Shown here: positions 1 to 10,828 of the stretch, piece after piece
How positions within the stretch are numbered: position 1 is the stretch's first letter
Layout of the letters: each line of letters starts with the position of its first letter
NCBI GenBank assembly: GCA_013339895.1
Contig: JABACO010000004.1
Span: 11,296,578 to 11,360,577 of the forward strand
Direction: 5' to 3'
From: Ephydatia muelleri
Taxonomy: Eukaryota; Porifera; Demospongiae; Spongillida; Spongillidae
DNA length: 64,000 bases
Notes under the pieces: generated by a model
Seen by the model: the letters and a program-made list of their open reading frames with translations, nothing else
Databases searched by the model: none
Told to the model about the DNA's origin: nothing
Made by a program: the position numbers and the translations under genes

Positions 1-174
1 AACAAAAAAAAATCAATGTCTCTTTTCAATTTTTGTACCAGATATTTTAACTTCCTGAATTTAGACCTTATAACAGCCAGCAATCTTCTCATACTTTTTC
101 CTTGTGATTGACTACTCCATATTTCAATACTAGATTTTCCTTTTGTAACTTCTTAATAAGTTTATCTTTTGCAT

Positions 175-847
175 TTACTGTATCTCCCTTCTTGCAGCTA
201 TTAATTTAGAACGAATCACAGTTTCAATAGTTTTCATCCTACTTAAAGCTTGCTTTAGTCGTTTATTATTCGTGCTATCCTTTTTTTTAAAGCTTTGTCT
301 TAAGAGCAATATTAGAAGCAAGCATTCTTCTAAGAGCTATCCTTCTGTTAGCACATTTATGGCATTTAAAGAGTAAGATACTGGACATGAAGTATGTCCA
401 CTTTCACCACTAGTACAATGTGGCAATGACAATACATGTGAAGTACTGGATGAATTCAAAGGCACTGTAAAATTCTGGTTCAAATATGATATTAACTTAT
501 CCCAAGTCCTATTAACGATGTTTCTTCAAATCCTTCACTGTTGTTAATGAATGGGTAATGGACATGAATAATGCCTTCAAGTTTGTATCACCTATTGGTA
601 CCAGCTTTGAAACCAACCTCACTGTTTCCTGCATTTTGAGATTGGCCAGGTCTGTATTCATATATAGCACCAACCCATTCCTTATTTCAGGAACTAGCAG
701 TTTGTAATGGTCATCAATGAACATTGGAAGCTGGTTCCTAAGATCGTCAGCAGTACTCAAATAGCATGCATTTCTCAATGTTAATGCATAGCTAGGATAC
801 ACTAACATGAATATCTTGTCTTGAAAAGTACGCTGTGTGGGCACCAT
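175..847 (-). pseudogene. Unidentified coding remnant, possibly transposon-derived
   Basis: Two blocks read like protein on the minus strand. The upstream one (847 to 512) is an open frame of about 111 residues beginning near MVPTQRTFQDKIFMLVYPSY and ending DLKKHR. The downstream one (about 376 to 175) has a Cys pair (KCHKCANRR) followed by a lysine/arginine-rich, probably helical stretch (KRLKQALSRMKTIETVIRSK) and a stop, with a frame change near 290. Amino-acid composition is protein-like rather than random AT-rich translation. I do not recognise the family. A cysteine pair followed by a basic coiled coil, among other element remnants, suggests a piece of a mobile-element protein, but that is inference. 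Both blocks may belong to one broken gene reading leftwards out of the window. Confidence 0.3.
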
Positions 848-880
848 GCGCTTGATCGAACCACGCCCGTGGAGCCAATC

Positions 881-1210
881 CTACATAGGACCACTACCGT
901 GGGTCCAGATATCGGAAGTTTCGTTAGAAACTTCCATATAGGATTTGACCCCGACTATGAATGTCATTAAAAAAACGCGACCCGTCTGTAACAACACTCC
1001 CGACGATCGGATCGTGTAGCTTGTTTTAGCAATCGATCTAGAAGTCAAAAATGAGTAGTTTCGTTTTTGTTTCATGTCGCAGAACCGCGTGGTTGTAGAG
1101 AACAAGAGTGTACTGCCCGTTCTCGTACCCAGTCTCGGAACAAGGGGCGGGTCGTCTTCTTCTCCTCCTCCTCCTTGGCAACGCATAACTCGGGACAGGA
1201 ACACTTTTAA
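881..1210 (-). other. GC-richer block resembling 63420-63660
   Basis: A locally GC-rich block with an open minus frame. By eye its stretch at 1066-1200 (gtttcatgtcgcagaac, a TTC/TCC-rich run, cataactcgggacaggaaca) resembles 63465-63575 (gtttcatgtcacaaaac, a TCC/TTC-rich run, tataactcgcagtacgaaca). It could be a repeated 5' exon or promoter block, or a decayed repeat. The minus frame gives no recognisable domain. Confidence 0.25.
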
Positions 1211-1369
1211 GCGATCAAAATTTCTCCACTAGCTTCAGAATCGGATGGAGGACTCGCTTTTATATAAATAATTGATGTTATACTCTGATACACAATCGAC
1301 TATCAGCCTATGTCTTGTATAATTAGACATTGGGTGTGAAAAAAAAATTAAGAAAACAAGTAAATAAAA

Positions 1370-1622
1370 ACATTCTCTACGAGAAAGTTGGTGGGATATA
1401 GGATTTGAAGGCAATTGGTGGTGTAAAAAGCAAGGAAACAAGGTCTTATCAGAAGGGAAAATGTAATAGTCCTATATTTAGCACACAAACAACATACGCC
1501 CTAGAAATGTGCTAAATATAGGACTATTACATTTTCCCTTCTGATAATACCTTGTTTCCTTGCTTTTTACACCACCAATTGCCTTCAAATCCTATATCCC
1601 ACCAACTTTCTCGTAGAGAATG
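1370..1622. mobile_element. Foldback (hairpin) MITE-like element, copy 1
   Basis: A near-perfect palindrome: left arm 1370-1485 and right arm 1508-1622, about 115 bp each, separated by 22 bp. I see only one mismatch inside the arms (cttatc against ttatc plus one changed base near 1446). Both arms contain the signature ctatatttagcaca and gcaaggaaacaagg in opposite orientation. Weaker symmetry continues outwards for about 20 bp. No coding capacity. A related copy lies at 7508-7668, so this is a repeated element and not a chance hairpin. Consistent with a non-autonomous foldback or MITE-type DNA transposon; the family is not identified and no clear target duplication was found. Confidence 0.75.
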
Positions 1623-1639
1623 TGTTTATTTATTCAAAT

Positions 1640-3415
1640 ATCCAATGGCCGTTACCTTCAGATTCAGATCATGTACCCTGGATCCGTCTGCTAAATCAGA
1701 TCAGATTCAGATACACGCTTTAACTAAACAGATCAGATCAGATTATAATGCCGAATCTGATCTGACCTGATCTGTTAAAGCTTTATTATAGTTGGCGGAA
1801 ACTGGTGATCTAAATTCCGTCGAAAATTGTGACCGTATTTTGGATTGCTCTACGAGTGCTCGAGAAGATACGGGTTTTGTAATTAAAGTTGTTTGGAAGG
1901 TACTTAGGACTTTATTACTAGATTAAAGAAGAGAGAGGGTTGCACAATACACTAATGGTGTCTAAATGTAAGGCAGCATACGGCGTAGTTGTGTGTGCCA
2001 CGTTGATTTCTATAGTAATCTATCACGATTAGCCACTCCCTAATTTGTTAAGGTGCCAACTTGAGGGAGCGCTTACCATGTTTATTGGGTCTTAGTCAAT
2101 ATCAGGATACAATTTCATGAGCTTTGGATGGGCCCAAGGGTCCATTTAATGGCACAGGTGTTTACTGTTGGATTGCTTAGAGATACGCATAATAATGCTT
2201 AATCTGGTATTTCAGTGTTAGAGCCCTGTGAATTAAACTTAATTTTTGTATTTTCAATGCATAGATAATCTATTTTGTTTGTGTGCAAAAGAGTTTTGTG
2301 ATAGCTCTATTTAATACACACCGAATTCGTCAAGCTGCGCGTTAGTTATTGAAACTATTTTACAGCATGGATCCTCATGTCATTAAAAACAGCTGTATTG
2401 TTGTGATATAATGGATGCAATGAAGACCGTTCTGCTAAATTGTAGGACAGTTTTCGTTGCATGTGGTCTTACCAAACCCAGTGTTTTGTTTTTACATCAC
2501 CCAGACCAATCCTACATCCTACTCTATTTCTCAAGGAGAATATATTTTAATTTACTTGTATCCTTGCAGAATATTATAAAATTATATTATGAAACATTCT
2601 GATGACCTCTAAATGTGACAAACTTGGTTGGATTAATGTTTCTAGTTAACCTGTCTCGAACCTACATGAGAAATGAAACCAATGCTTGTAAAAGAAAAAA
2701 AAAAAAAAAAAAGCGCACACCAGACTGACCCACACCCCATATATACAGCGAGCAAGGGGGAAATGCCCAAATTGGAACAAGGCGGTTACAATTGAAAAAG
2801 CATTGTGTACAAAAAAGGGAAGAAATAAAAGCCTACGTTTATTTCACACACCGTCAACCTCCTTTTGCCAAATATACAAAACGCACGCGGACTGTTGAAT
2901 CTGAAAAAAATGGCTGCTTTCCCTCGGTCTCAGACCACCGGATATTCAGATATGCGTGTTAGAATCCGATGGGAGTGGGCGGGCTGTAATCCGAATCTGT
3001 TTCGACTTCGGAACATCAATCTGAATGATTAATATGAATCCGATCCGTTGGCCTTTCGGGTAGGATATATCCGAATTCGGATCCGATCCGTTAAAGCCTT
3101 ACCGCCTACGCATACGCAATTTATTAAAGTTCCCTACTTCAGAGTTGCAGCGGCAGCACGAAATGGCAGCTTGATTAATTCTAATTAATGCCCAAAATGG
3201 GAGAGCGACCAAAGAACACAGACCTGATCAATATCGTAAACGGCGCGAGGTATAAAGTGCTAGTGAGATCCTTCTTCCTTCTCGTGATAATACAATCTAC
3301 TTCATAATAAATGAAACTACGCGCGACATTTATAACGTACTCACTCTTTCGTTAGCTAGCTACCAAGTTTTTGTTTCTAATTAAAGGCATTACATACCAC
3401 ATACCTCCTCATTAA
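1640..3415. other. No gene recognised; GATC/ATCCGA-rich patches and poly-A
   Basis: AT-rich sequence without a supported gene. 1660-1780 is rich in gatcagatc/aatctgatc and folds on itself; 2930-3100 has similar ATCCGAAT/GGATCCGATCCG words, possibly ends of one decayed repeat. A poly-A run (about 2694-2712) is a possible retroposon tail. The open frame at 2411-2602 has no recognisable domain. Confidence 0.4.
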
Positions 3416-3419
3416 TAGC

Positions 3420-3625
3420 GAGGAAAAATTTCACCATCGGGTGAGTTCCACGAGGTACGTCATTATGACACCCTCACGAGTTCCGCGAGGTACGTCAGAA
3501 AAAATTTCACCCTCACGAGTTCCGCGAGGTACGTCATGAAATTTTTCACCCTCATGAGTTCCGCGAGGTAATTTTGGCACGATTAACGAGGTATGTCATG
3601 AAAATTTTCCCCCTCATAAAACATT
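3420..3625. repeat. Degenerate tandem repeat, about 45-60 bp unit
   Basis: Four to five imperfect copies of a unit built from caccctcacgagttcc, gcgaggtacgtcatgaa and an aaaatttt spacer. Later copies are mutated (gcgaggtaattttggcac; aacgaggtatgtcatgaa). No open frame is maintained. It directly precedes the gypsy integrase scrap and might be part of that element's end; not established. Confidence 0.7.
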
Positions 3626-3714
3626 TCTATTTTTGGCACGGATTCCGCACCATATAAGAGTGGGAGACTTGAATTGTTGAGACACCAAACTGACTTCACA
3701 AGTCTCTGAAGTGC

Positions 3715-3875
3715 CCCAACCCAGAGGCCAAAGTGCAGGCCTCACAGAGGCGACAGAAAAGATCGCACGACAAACGTGCAAGGACATGTGAGTTTACTGA
3801 TGGCCAAGCAGTGTGGGTAAATGGGCAAAATCGTCAGAAAAGTTGAATATCGGGGATAATCATGCAAAGACGACG
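3715..3875 (+). pseudogene. Ty3/gypsy integrase C-terminal remnant
   Basis: In the plus frame running through 3721-3846 the translation contains RQKRSHDKRAR followed by EFTDGQAVWVNGQ, then a stop. This has the pattern at the start of the integrase C-terminal domain of Ty3/gypsy retroelements (Q-x-x-H-D, then G-x-x-V-W-V). After the stop a shifted frame gives GIIMQRRR, resembling the following strand of the same domain (G-x-I-x-x-R-x-G-P). No other pol domain is readable around it, so this is a short decayed fragment. Family assignment rests on motif memory only. Confidence 0.45.
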
Positions 3876-4657
3876 AGCCCAGCTGACACTGAACGTTTAC
3901 ATACTTGACTTCGATTTTCTTCTTACTGCATAAGTGCAAAAGATCTGCAAATGTATTCTTCAAAGACATAGACAACTTCCTATTCAAGCTGTAGTAAACC
4001 CTGATTGGCATCAGGGTAACGCTTCACAGTCAGTAAGTATAGACCTCCTGCACTAGATCGTCTTCCACTTTATAATCTTCCATTTTACGATTCAATGTAC
4101 TAGGTATGTTACAATTCTGCAAATAATTGGCCGCCATCTTGTTCGTAAAATTTGCGTCCAAGTTTTCAACACTCTTCGCGTATGCATGATATAGGGTACC
4201 TCCTGTTGGTTCACGGCGTAGCATTTATGGCAGTTGCTTAGTTACTGACAAAGTACACAGATTCCTCTTCGGTAATCTGTATTGACTTCAAAAAATAAAC
4301 TCTCGTCTTAACAGTATTACCCGTTACTAAAAATGACACATCTTTAACGTATCAGAACACCCAGATTCGAGATTCAGACCACTTAGAAAAGTATCTGGAC
4401 TCATAATACTGTTTATTATCTTGTGTTTGACAAAATTTCGAGACAATCTGAAGAAGTTGTAACGCCCGACATTTGGTATTTGTTCACCTCTATTATTACA
4501 ATATTATCTATCTTGGTTAGTTGTTACGCTCGTATAATTGTATATTGTTTGACTAACTTTTTGTTCTTTATTTCAGTAGAGGACCATCCCAGGGCATGAG
4601 GCATTGGTGGCATCACAAAAGAACGGATGGTATAGAACTAGAAGACAATAAGTATCG

Positions 4658-5494
4658 TTGCGAAGCGCAGCCAGCACGCAGAACGGCTTTATTGTTCCAA
4701 ACAATGGTGCATTGTTAAATGTATGCATTTATTCTGTGTATTATTTTGAAGGAGTAGATATTACACTAAAAAATTTGAGAGAGCCACCATTAGATGAAGA
4801 ACAGTTTAGGGATATGATGAAAGCATGCCTGGAAGGAATAATTGAAGTGCTGCATGGAAAGGAAGTACTTTGAGTGTGAAATTACAGAGCAGTTAAGAAA
4901 AGAGACAGAGTCAGCAAGGTCTATAATATTGATGCTGAAGAAATTATGGGAATGTTTAGTGCAACCAAGAAAAAATCACCAAATGTTATATTTCCTGCAA
5001 AATGAGGGCACTAAAAAACAGGACTTTTAAGTACTTAGATAACTTGGACAAAGATACTAGAGATAATGTCCTGAAGAAAGCTGTGCTACTTGGACGAGAA
5101 CAAAGGAAATCAAGAAAGGAGTTGTTGCGGAGACAATTGGAGAAGCAACAGGCAAAAGATACATCTACAAGAAAGAAATTGGAGCGCAGACTGAAGAGCA
5201 TTGATATAGATAAAATTAGAGATGAATTCCATGATCTGGAGGACAATTAAATTAGAAAATCTTACTGCCATAATGTCTGGCAAATCCATTGGTTACACTA
5301 TCTGTCATGCTTGGTTTGACGATGGACAAAGTGTATTGTATTATGGGAAAATCAAAAAGATAAAGATGAAGACAAAACAATATGTTGTTGCCTATTGGCC
5401 TCAAAACGAAAACATATGAAGATGCAGAAGACTTTATTATGTCCATCTATGAGCTTGCAGCAGATCTTATCTTAGATGACTTAACAATAGAATA
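4658..5494 (+). pseudogene. Transposase-like family X, copy 1 (C-terminal part)
   Basis: Plus-strand coding remnant broken into four frames: ACLEGIIEVLHGKE (to 4870), then FECEITEQLRKETESARS with NIDAEEIMGMFSATKKKS in the third frame (about 4870-5000), then a long basic helix (5002-5250, LLRRQLEKQQAKDTSTRKKL), then a C-terminal globular segment (about 5250-5494: AICHAWF-like TICHAWFDDGQSVLYYGKI, VVAYWPQNE, YELAADLILDDL). The same order of segments occurs on the minus strand at 16652-17568, which shows the family. Known members are widespread repeat proteins of cnidarian and sponge genomes usually called uncharacterised; transposase ancestry is my inference. At least three frameshifts make this copy dead unless several are sequence errors. 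Confidence 0.55.
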
Positions 5495-5499
5495 AACTA

Positions 5500-7500
5500 T
5501 ATCAGACCTGTAACGTGTTTTGATGTTTTTGTATGTATTTTTTGTTCTTCAAACTCGCCGAGAAGGGGGAGTGATTATTGCATGATTTGTATCCTTGAAT
5601 AAAAATATTCAATACAAGAATCCATTTCCTATTGTGACAGAAAGATAAACAGTATAATTTCATCAATACGTTGCGAATTTCATGTGATTTCTTAATACGC
5701 AGAATGGGTTGCACGGTTCTCATTGACGTCCGTGACAAAAATTAACGATAATTTTTGCTCTTTAAAAGGCGATAACTTTTTAAATATTAAACATCTGCGC
5801 TCTGCTTGAGTATCATTAAGTTTTGTTTTTTACGCTCTTCTTGACAGTACTATTTATATTTCTATTGGTTGGATTTGAATTTTTTTTGTAACATCCCTAA
5901 ATGTACGTGTACGTCACACGTGCAAATTTAGCCGTACCAATTTTTCCTTACCCGGACCTTTTTTTTTTTCAAAAAGAAACTGGTCCGTGCGGACCAATTT
6001 TCCTAGAGAGTTTTGGTCCCGGACCAAAATTACCACCGAACCAAAATTTCCGTGACAGGTCACATTCGTTGGAAGAATTATTGTATGGCACGCTGAAACA
6101 ACTGCTCTTGAACATACATACATGGCGTGATTGCTACCTCAGCTTTACGATTCACTTCGAGTGGGGTATCATCATCATCAGAGCTATTCATTGGAAGAGA
6201 TGAAGAGCGAGACCTAGAAGACGACAGTCTTTTGGACTGTAATGCAGATGCCAGTGCAGTTACTGCTTCATCATTACTTGCCGCAACTGCTAATAATGGT
6301 TGCGTATTGTGACGTGACACCAAAGCTGGTGGTGCAAGGTTATTAATCTATTATGGCTGTACAATGTACGCACGTACATGGAGCCATTAGGACCACACCC
6401 ACAGTGAATTTTAAGTACCTAGCAACATGGCTCATTACTCCACAGCAACGCCTGGCTTGTTCGCATGAGATATTATCGGATTTTTATTATTATTTTTGCC
6501 AAAATGGCAACCAACACATCTAACAAAGACTTTGCTATACACAACGATACTAAATTCACCTTGGTGAACACGTGCCATATGGCCAAACGCTAGGGTGTGG
6601 TCAAAGGTGCGCAAGTTTTCTAAAAATTGCCCTATATTTTTGGACAAAATAAAACTTTCTAAGCAAAGTAAAGAGATCAACCTTGCGTTTTATGTCGTTT
6701 ATAGTTTCTTCTTCGTTGGTCTGTTTTAATACATTGAATAATTAATACAATTACGTGACGATGTACGTGTGAATAGAAAGTCAAGGAGTCATGTATCCTT
6801 TTTATCTTCTTTTCAGGAGGTGGAACTGCAGCTGGTCAGATGGGATTGTAAGATAATGGTCAAATGCTTTTAAGCCGAGTAACAGGATTCCTAATCCATA
6901 ATAGTTATGTTTTAAAGAATCAAACTTAGCATGTATCAATTCAGCTCTTTGCTTCCCCATGATGCATGGTGCATTGACACCATGCTGATGAAACAAACAA
7001 GTGAAATGAAGAAACTCTGAACAGCCTTGATTCAAGGGCCATCATCAAGATTTCAATTGCTTCCCCTTAAAACCTTGATTCTATCTTCCTAAAAGATGGC
7101 ATTGAATTCAAATTTCAACCAAATGGTAAACCTATCAGTCTCATAGTGTATCAGTTCTTTAACCTGTACATCTGGAAATGCTCTAGCTGGGAATTACTCT
7201 AGATAAAAGCCCTTCAATGATTGGCGTGCAACTGCCAGCAACCATTGTGCTGTACATGTATGTTGCTAGCTGTTGCAATGTGGCCTCCTCTTGGTGCAGC
7301 TGCTCCAGTTCAATATTAGTATTGCTGACGTCCCTCTATGTACTCACAATTATCTGATTGGAGGGGATTTCCACTACACTCAAGGTTGAGGCTAATTGTG
7401 ATAGGATTTTTAAAATAATATTCTCTTCGTGATGTGTAGGCAGGGTGTACACTTACTATATATTAAACTTATGATGTATACCTGGCTGTGATAAAGGTAT
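5500..7500. other. No gene firmly supported
   Basis: AT-rich. 5950-6055 carries repeated ggtcc/ggacc words (ctggtccgtgcggaccaa, ggtcccggacc) around a T run and may form a hairpin. Minus-strand open stretches at 6323-6078 (serine/arginine-rich, then SSDDDDTP), 6680-6435 (FGHMARVHQGEFSIVVYSKV) and 7035-6802 (LIHAKFDSLKHNYYGLGILL) look faintly protein-like and could be parts of the minus-strand relic that continues at 7740-8520, but I cannot connect them. Confidence 0.3.
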
Positions 7501-7507
7501 ATTAAAG

Positions 7508-7668
7508 AAGGTGTGTAAAAGCAAGGAAACAAGGGTCTAAATTGTAATAGTCCTATATTTAGCACACAAATAACATAATATCCTACAAAATTACATTTTC
7601 CCTTATTGTTAGACCCTTCTTTCCTTGCTTTTTACACCACTATTGCTTTCAAATCCTATATACCACTT
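7508..7668. mobile_element. Foldback MITE-like element, copy 2
   Basis: Shorter, more diverged relative of 1370-1622: left arm gtgtaaaagcaaggaaaca with aatagtcctatatttagcac, right arm attttcccttattg then ctttccttgctttttacacc and ttcaaatcctatatacca. The left arm lacks the outer about 30 bp that the right arm keeps. Same centre region (tagcacacaaataacata). Supports a repeated, mobile family. Confidence 0.7.
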
Positions 7669-7739
7669 CTATATGCAATTATTGTACTCATGCAATTGCT
7701 TTGTTGAATTCTCTCCTGCATCCATGAAGTTTTGATGGT

Positions 7740-8520
7740 CAAGCCTAGTGAGCGATGAACACAAGAATCTCTCATGGAGCTGGCATTCCTAGTTCATCAA
7801 GGGTGATGAGGCAAAATAAGCCAGGCTGTTTCCCTACATTGATGAAAAGGCAAGTTTTCCAGGGTTTTGAATTGCTAAATTCTAACTGTATATCTGATAC
7901 CCATATATGTGACAGAGAAAATCGTAGTCACCACTAAGGAACACTTTCAGTGCCTCTGTTCTAAACCTATCCAGCGCCACATGGAGGTTTGTGGCTGTGT
8001 CATCTGCCTCGAAGCAGGAAAACACACATGTATGGGGAACAGAGTTTGGTGTATATGTGTTGTCTAGTTGAAAGTTCATCTTGAACAAGCCACCACCTTG
8101 TCATGACCAAGCTTAATCCAAACCTCCTCCTTTGGTATCATTCCATCATGCCCACAAAAGTGCCTTCTCCCTATATGAGAGTCATCTTTAAGATTATCAC
8201 TGATTAACTCTTTGCAATTGGCAACTGCACACTTTTTTCTTTCACTGCCAAAGTAGACACCAGTCTGGTTTTAACCATCTGTAAATGTATTTATTTTTCC
8301 TACAACACATGCACTTCTTATCATGTAGCTGTGGCTGATTCGCATATACTGTACCATGGTATGGAAGCATTGATTTTATTGCAAGCGTTGCATTTGTTGC
8401 ATTTCCATTCGAACCCCAGTACTAGAAGTAATGGCTGTTGCCGCTCCTCACTCAGTACTCTGATCTCATCCTGGAGTATGATATCAGAGTTAGCCAATAT
8501 GATGCTTTATGTGTTTTGAA
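7740..8520 (-). pseudogene. Transposase-like family Y remnant
   Basis: On the minus strand a stretch reads GHDGMIPKEEVWIKLGHDK (about 8165-8105), then after a frame change NFQLDNTYTPNSVPHTCVFS, ADDTATNLHVALDRF and KVFLSGDYDFLCHIYG (8088-7890). Upstream, 8519-8340 gives DEIRVLSEERQQP. This order resembles a repeat protein found in many copies in cnidarian and sponge genomes (H-x-G-x-I-P-K...G-D-x-G, then VFL-x-GDY-x-FL-x-x-x-YG, normally followed by a CLWC motif). Here the CLWC part is missing: the frame ends at YQIYS. The repeated family and conserved acidic residues suggest a transposase, but I cannot name the superfamily. Decayed. Confidence 0.45.
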
Positions 8521-8872
8521 GCTCATATGCATGCCAATTATGAGTACGCCTGCAAAGCTGATCAGGGGACCATTTAATGCAAGCCAAGGTTGGGTTGTGA
8601 TTTCAAACTAGTACATATAAAACTGCTGTAAAGTCTATTTTGTGTTACTTACAGTTCCACCGGTTTGAATTTGAATACAATTCTCCTTAGTAGCATCCAG
8701 TATCTTGTGCACTACCCTGCTGCATGACTATTTTCATTTCTTCTCTGTTCACCTTTGTGCAGCAACAATTGTCAGCCTTGATGATTATTTCGCATGATCT
8801 AAAATACACCATTACATCATGCAATAGCAGCTGAACCATTCTTGATGCTAGTTTAAGAACTGTACTGTTCAG

Positions 8873-9563
8873 TGGTGTGATGGAATAGCAGCAAGGGCCA
8901 AATGTGTCAAGCAGAAGAGAACTATCGGTAGTGGTGGAAACGGCTATGGTCAGCTCAATAGACCATATGACATATTCATTAAGGGAGATATAATGTATAT
9001 TGTTGATTTAGGTAATCATCGCATTCAGAAATTGACAACAAGCGGCCAGTTTCTGAAAACATTTGGCCAATTTGGATCGGGCAAAGATCCAACATCAGTT
9101 ATTGTCGACCAAAGAGATAGGCTGATTGTTACTGATCACCATAATCACAGGGTTGTAATATTGGATGAAAAAGGTGCCAGGCACTTGTTGACCATAAACC
9201 GTGGTAACTGTTATAGTCCAGCTTACCTGCAGTATCCACATAGCCTGGTCCTGGACCCTGAAGGAAACATCCATGTTGCAGCCAATGGTTATTTCACCAT
9301 CAAAGTCTTCGCACCTGAGGGGACCTATGTCAGATCATATGGGGATGTAAAGGGTCCAACTGGAATTGTGATTGATGAAGAAGGTTACAGTCTTGTCACC
9401 GAGAGGGATGGTGATTGTCTTTCCATCTTTGATCCACGAGGAAGCAAGATCCACACCATTAGCAATCTCAATAAACCCAAAGGTGTTTTTTTTAGATGCT
9501 AATAGTGGTTGCCTGTACGTAGCAAATTTTGGTGCTAACACTGTACTGAAGTACTCTTTGTAG
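8873..9563 (+). pseudogene. NHL-repeat beta-propeller segment of a TRIM-NHL protein
   Basis: About five NHL repeats in tandem: GQLNRPYDIFIKGDIMYIVD, PTSVIVDQRDRLIVTDHHNH, HSLVLDPEGNIHVAANGY, TGIVIDEEGYSLVTERD, and a last one ending YVANFGANTVLKYSL-stop. The frame continues upstream of 8993 to about 8873 (KRTIGSGGNGYGQ), where ttcag could be a splice acceptor. One extra T in the T8 run at 9486-9493 shifts the frame: the current frame stops after GVFFRC, while the frame with one fewer T continues to 9563 with a proper repeat end. NHL propellers bind RNA or protein, usually as the C-terminus of TRIM E3 ligases. No coiled coil or filamin part lies upstream on this strand; those parts are on the minus strand at 10550-14464, so this may be the inverted 3' end of that gene. 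Confidence 0.75.
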
Positions 9564-9599
9564 TGTTACATGTATGTTCATTCTGATTTAATGTATTTA

Positions 9600-10108
9600 C
9601 TTCTAAATATATTAAACGTTCTGTATAGATATAAATTGTAGCCCTATCCATTCCCATTGCCTAACTTTGGAGGTGATGTGCACTGGCTCTTCGCACCGTT
9701 GCAAACACCAATTCGTTATAATTCTTACACTCGAAGTAATGTACAGTAAGCGCGAATAACGACATCTACTAATCGCATGTACTAGTTGCCTCGCATAAAG
9801 GCACTTTCCGACAATGTTAATAACTGGCACGTGTTCACTTTCAAATCGTAAAAAAAATGGCCCTTATAAAATTGCCTGAAACACGCACAGAAGCGAAGAC
9901 TTAAGAAAGGTTAGTCATTCGACGGATATCACTTTTTTTTAATTACTTTGCGCTTGCAATCAGGTCGTAAATCGCTTACAAAACCATGAATAATTAACTG
10001 ACGGCAATCGTTGAAAGTCCAGCACAAGTGTAAATTGGAGGATTCAGTGTTGTGCAGGTATGTGGCAGCAAACCATCTAAATTCTCCCAAACAAAATAAA
10101 AAAATGCA

Positions 10109-10152
<44 letters not shown>

Positions 10153-10540
10153 TACATGACAAAGTGCTACCTAACGATGAAGCGCATAACAACCATACCA
10201 TCAGCAACTGCTGCACGGTAGACTCGTGAATTAATACATGTATATATTTTTTCCTTATCTGCAATTTCTTTCTCTTGCACACAATGAAGTTGTAATAGGA
10301 GCGTACCCTTTTACATGGCCCGATGGCAGAAACCTGCAGAAGCATGTGAAAGTACTCCGTGGGTATTGTGCATCATGTTGAGGCCATAGCACCACGAAAG
10401 ATAATACAGAATCCTAACCAACCACCTCTGGCTACTTGCTGTCTGCAATTGATGAGTTGATGTGTCCTTGATGTGTTAGTCCAACCAATACAGCTCCGTT
10501 GACTTGGCTTGTACATGAATGTGTCACATGCCTCATTGAG
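9600..10540. other. No gene recognised
   Basis: Between the two TRIM-NHL pieces. The minus-strand continuation of the first NHL repeat (10560 to 10373) is open but no longer resembles NHL. Contains the 37-C run described separately. Confidence 0.35.
10112..10148. repeat. Homopolymer run of 37 C
   Basis: Uninterrupted poly-C. It can form G-quadruplex or i-motif structures and is error-prone in assembly, so its true length is uncertain. Confidence 0.95.
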
Positions 10541-10549
10541 TAGGTCCAT

Positions 10550-10634
10550 TTGAATGCCCACAGCTTGATCAAAGACACTAATATTGTCATTTTTAAAACA
10601 GGTTACATAGATGTCTCCACTGTCATGCATGGCG
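10550..10634 (-). pseudogene. First NHL repeat of TRIM-NHL gene, cut off by gypsy insertion
   Basis: Reads AMHDSGDIYVTCFKNDNISV then FDQ on the minus strand, the typical first NHL blade that follows a TRIM filamin domain. It is separated from the filamin part (13574-14464) by the retroelement 10639-13569. If the element and one copy of the 4-bp duplication are removed, the codons on both sides join in frame (GDPSG ahead of IAMHDSGD). After FDQ the sequence loses all NHL similarity; the expected following repeats appear instead on the plus strand from about 8890. Confident as a piece of the gene; the cause of the break after FDQ is inferred. Confidence 0.7.
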
Positions 10635-10638
10635 ATAC
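10635..10638. repeat. Target-site duplication (left), atac
   Basis: Flanks the 3' LTR end. The same four bases occur at 13570-13573 outside the other terminus. Four to six bp is usual for Ty3/gypsy integration. Confidence 0.75.
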
Positions 10639-10790
10639 TGTAAATAGTTCTCAGACAGACGTTATTATCAGCACCATAACAATACAGTCACACAAATATC
10701 ATCTGCCTAAAACTATGGTTACCAAGCAACCTATATATGTTGCCCGCGCAATACACAATACACATAATATATTACGTAACCTATGCTACA
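10639..10790 (-). repeat. 3' LTR, 152 bp
   Basis: On the minus strand it starts tgtagcatagg at 10790 and ends tatttaca at 10639, the TG...CA termini expected for an LTR. Its first 26 bases (minus sense) recur exactly at 13544-13569 at the other end of the element. Short for an LTR but within the known range. No attempt made to define U3, R and U5. Confidence 0.75.
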
Positions 10791-10828
10791 TCACTCCCTC
10801 ATTAAGTTCTTGATTCCACACAAGATTT

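Noticed and set aside
1235..1770. Two similar peptides (MFPCFLHHQLPSNPISHQLS) on opposite strands
   Set aside because: Same reason: the arms of the foldback element at 1370-1622.
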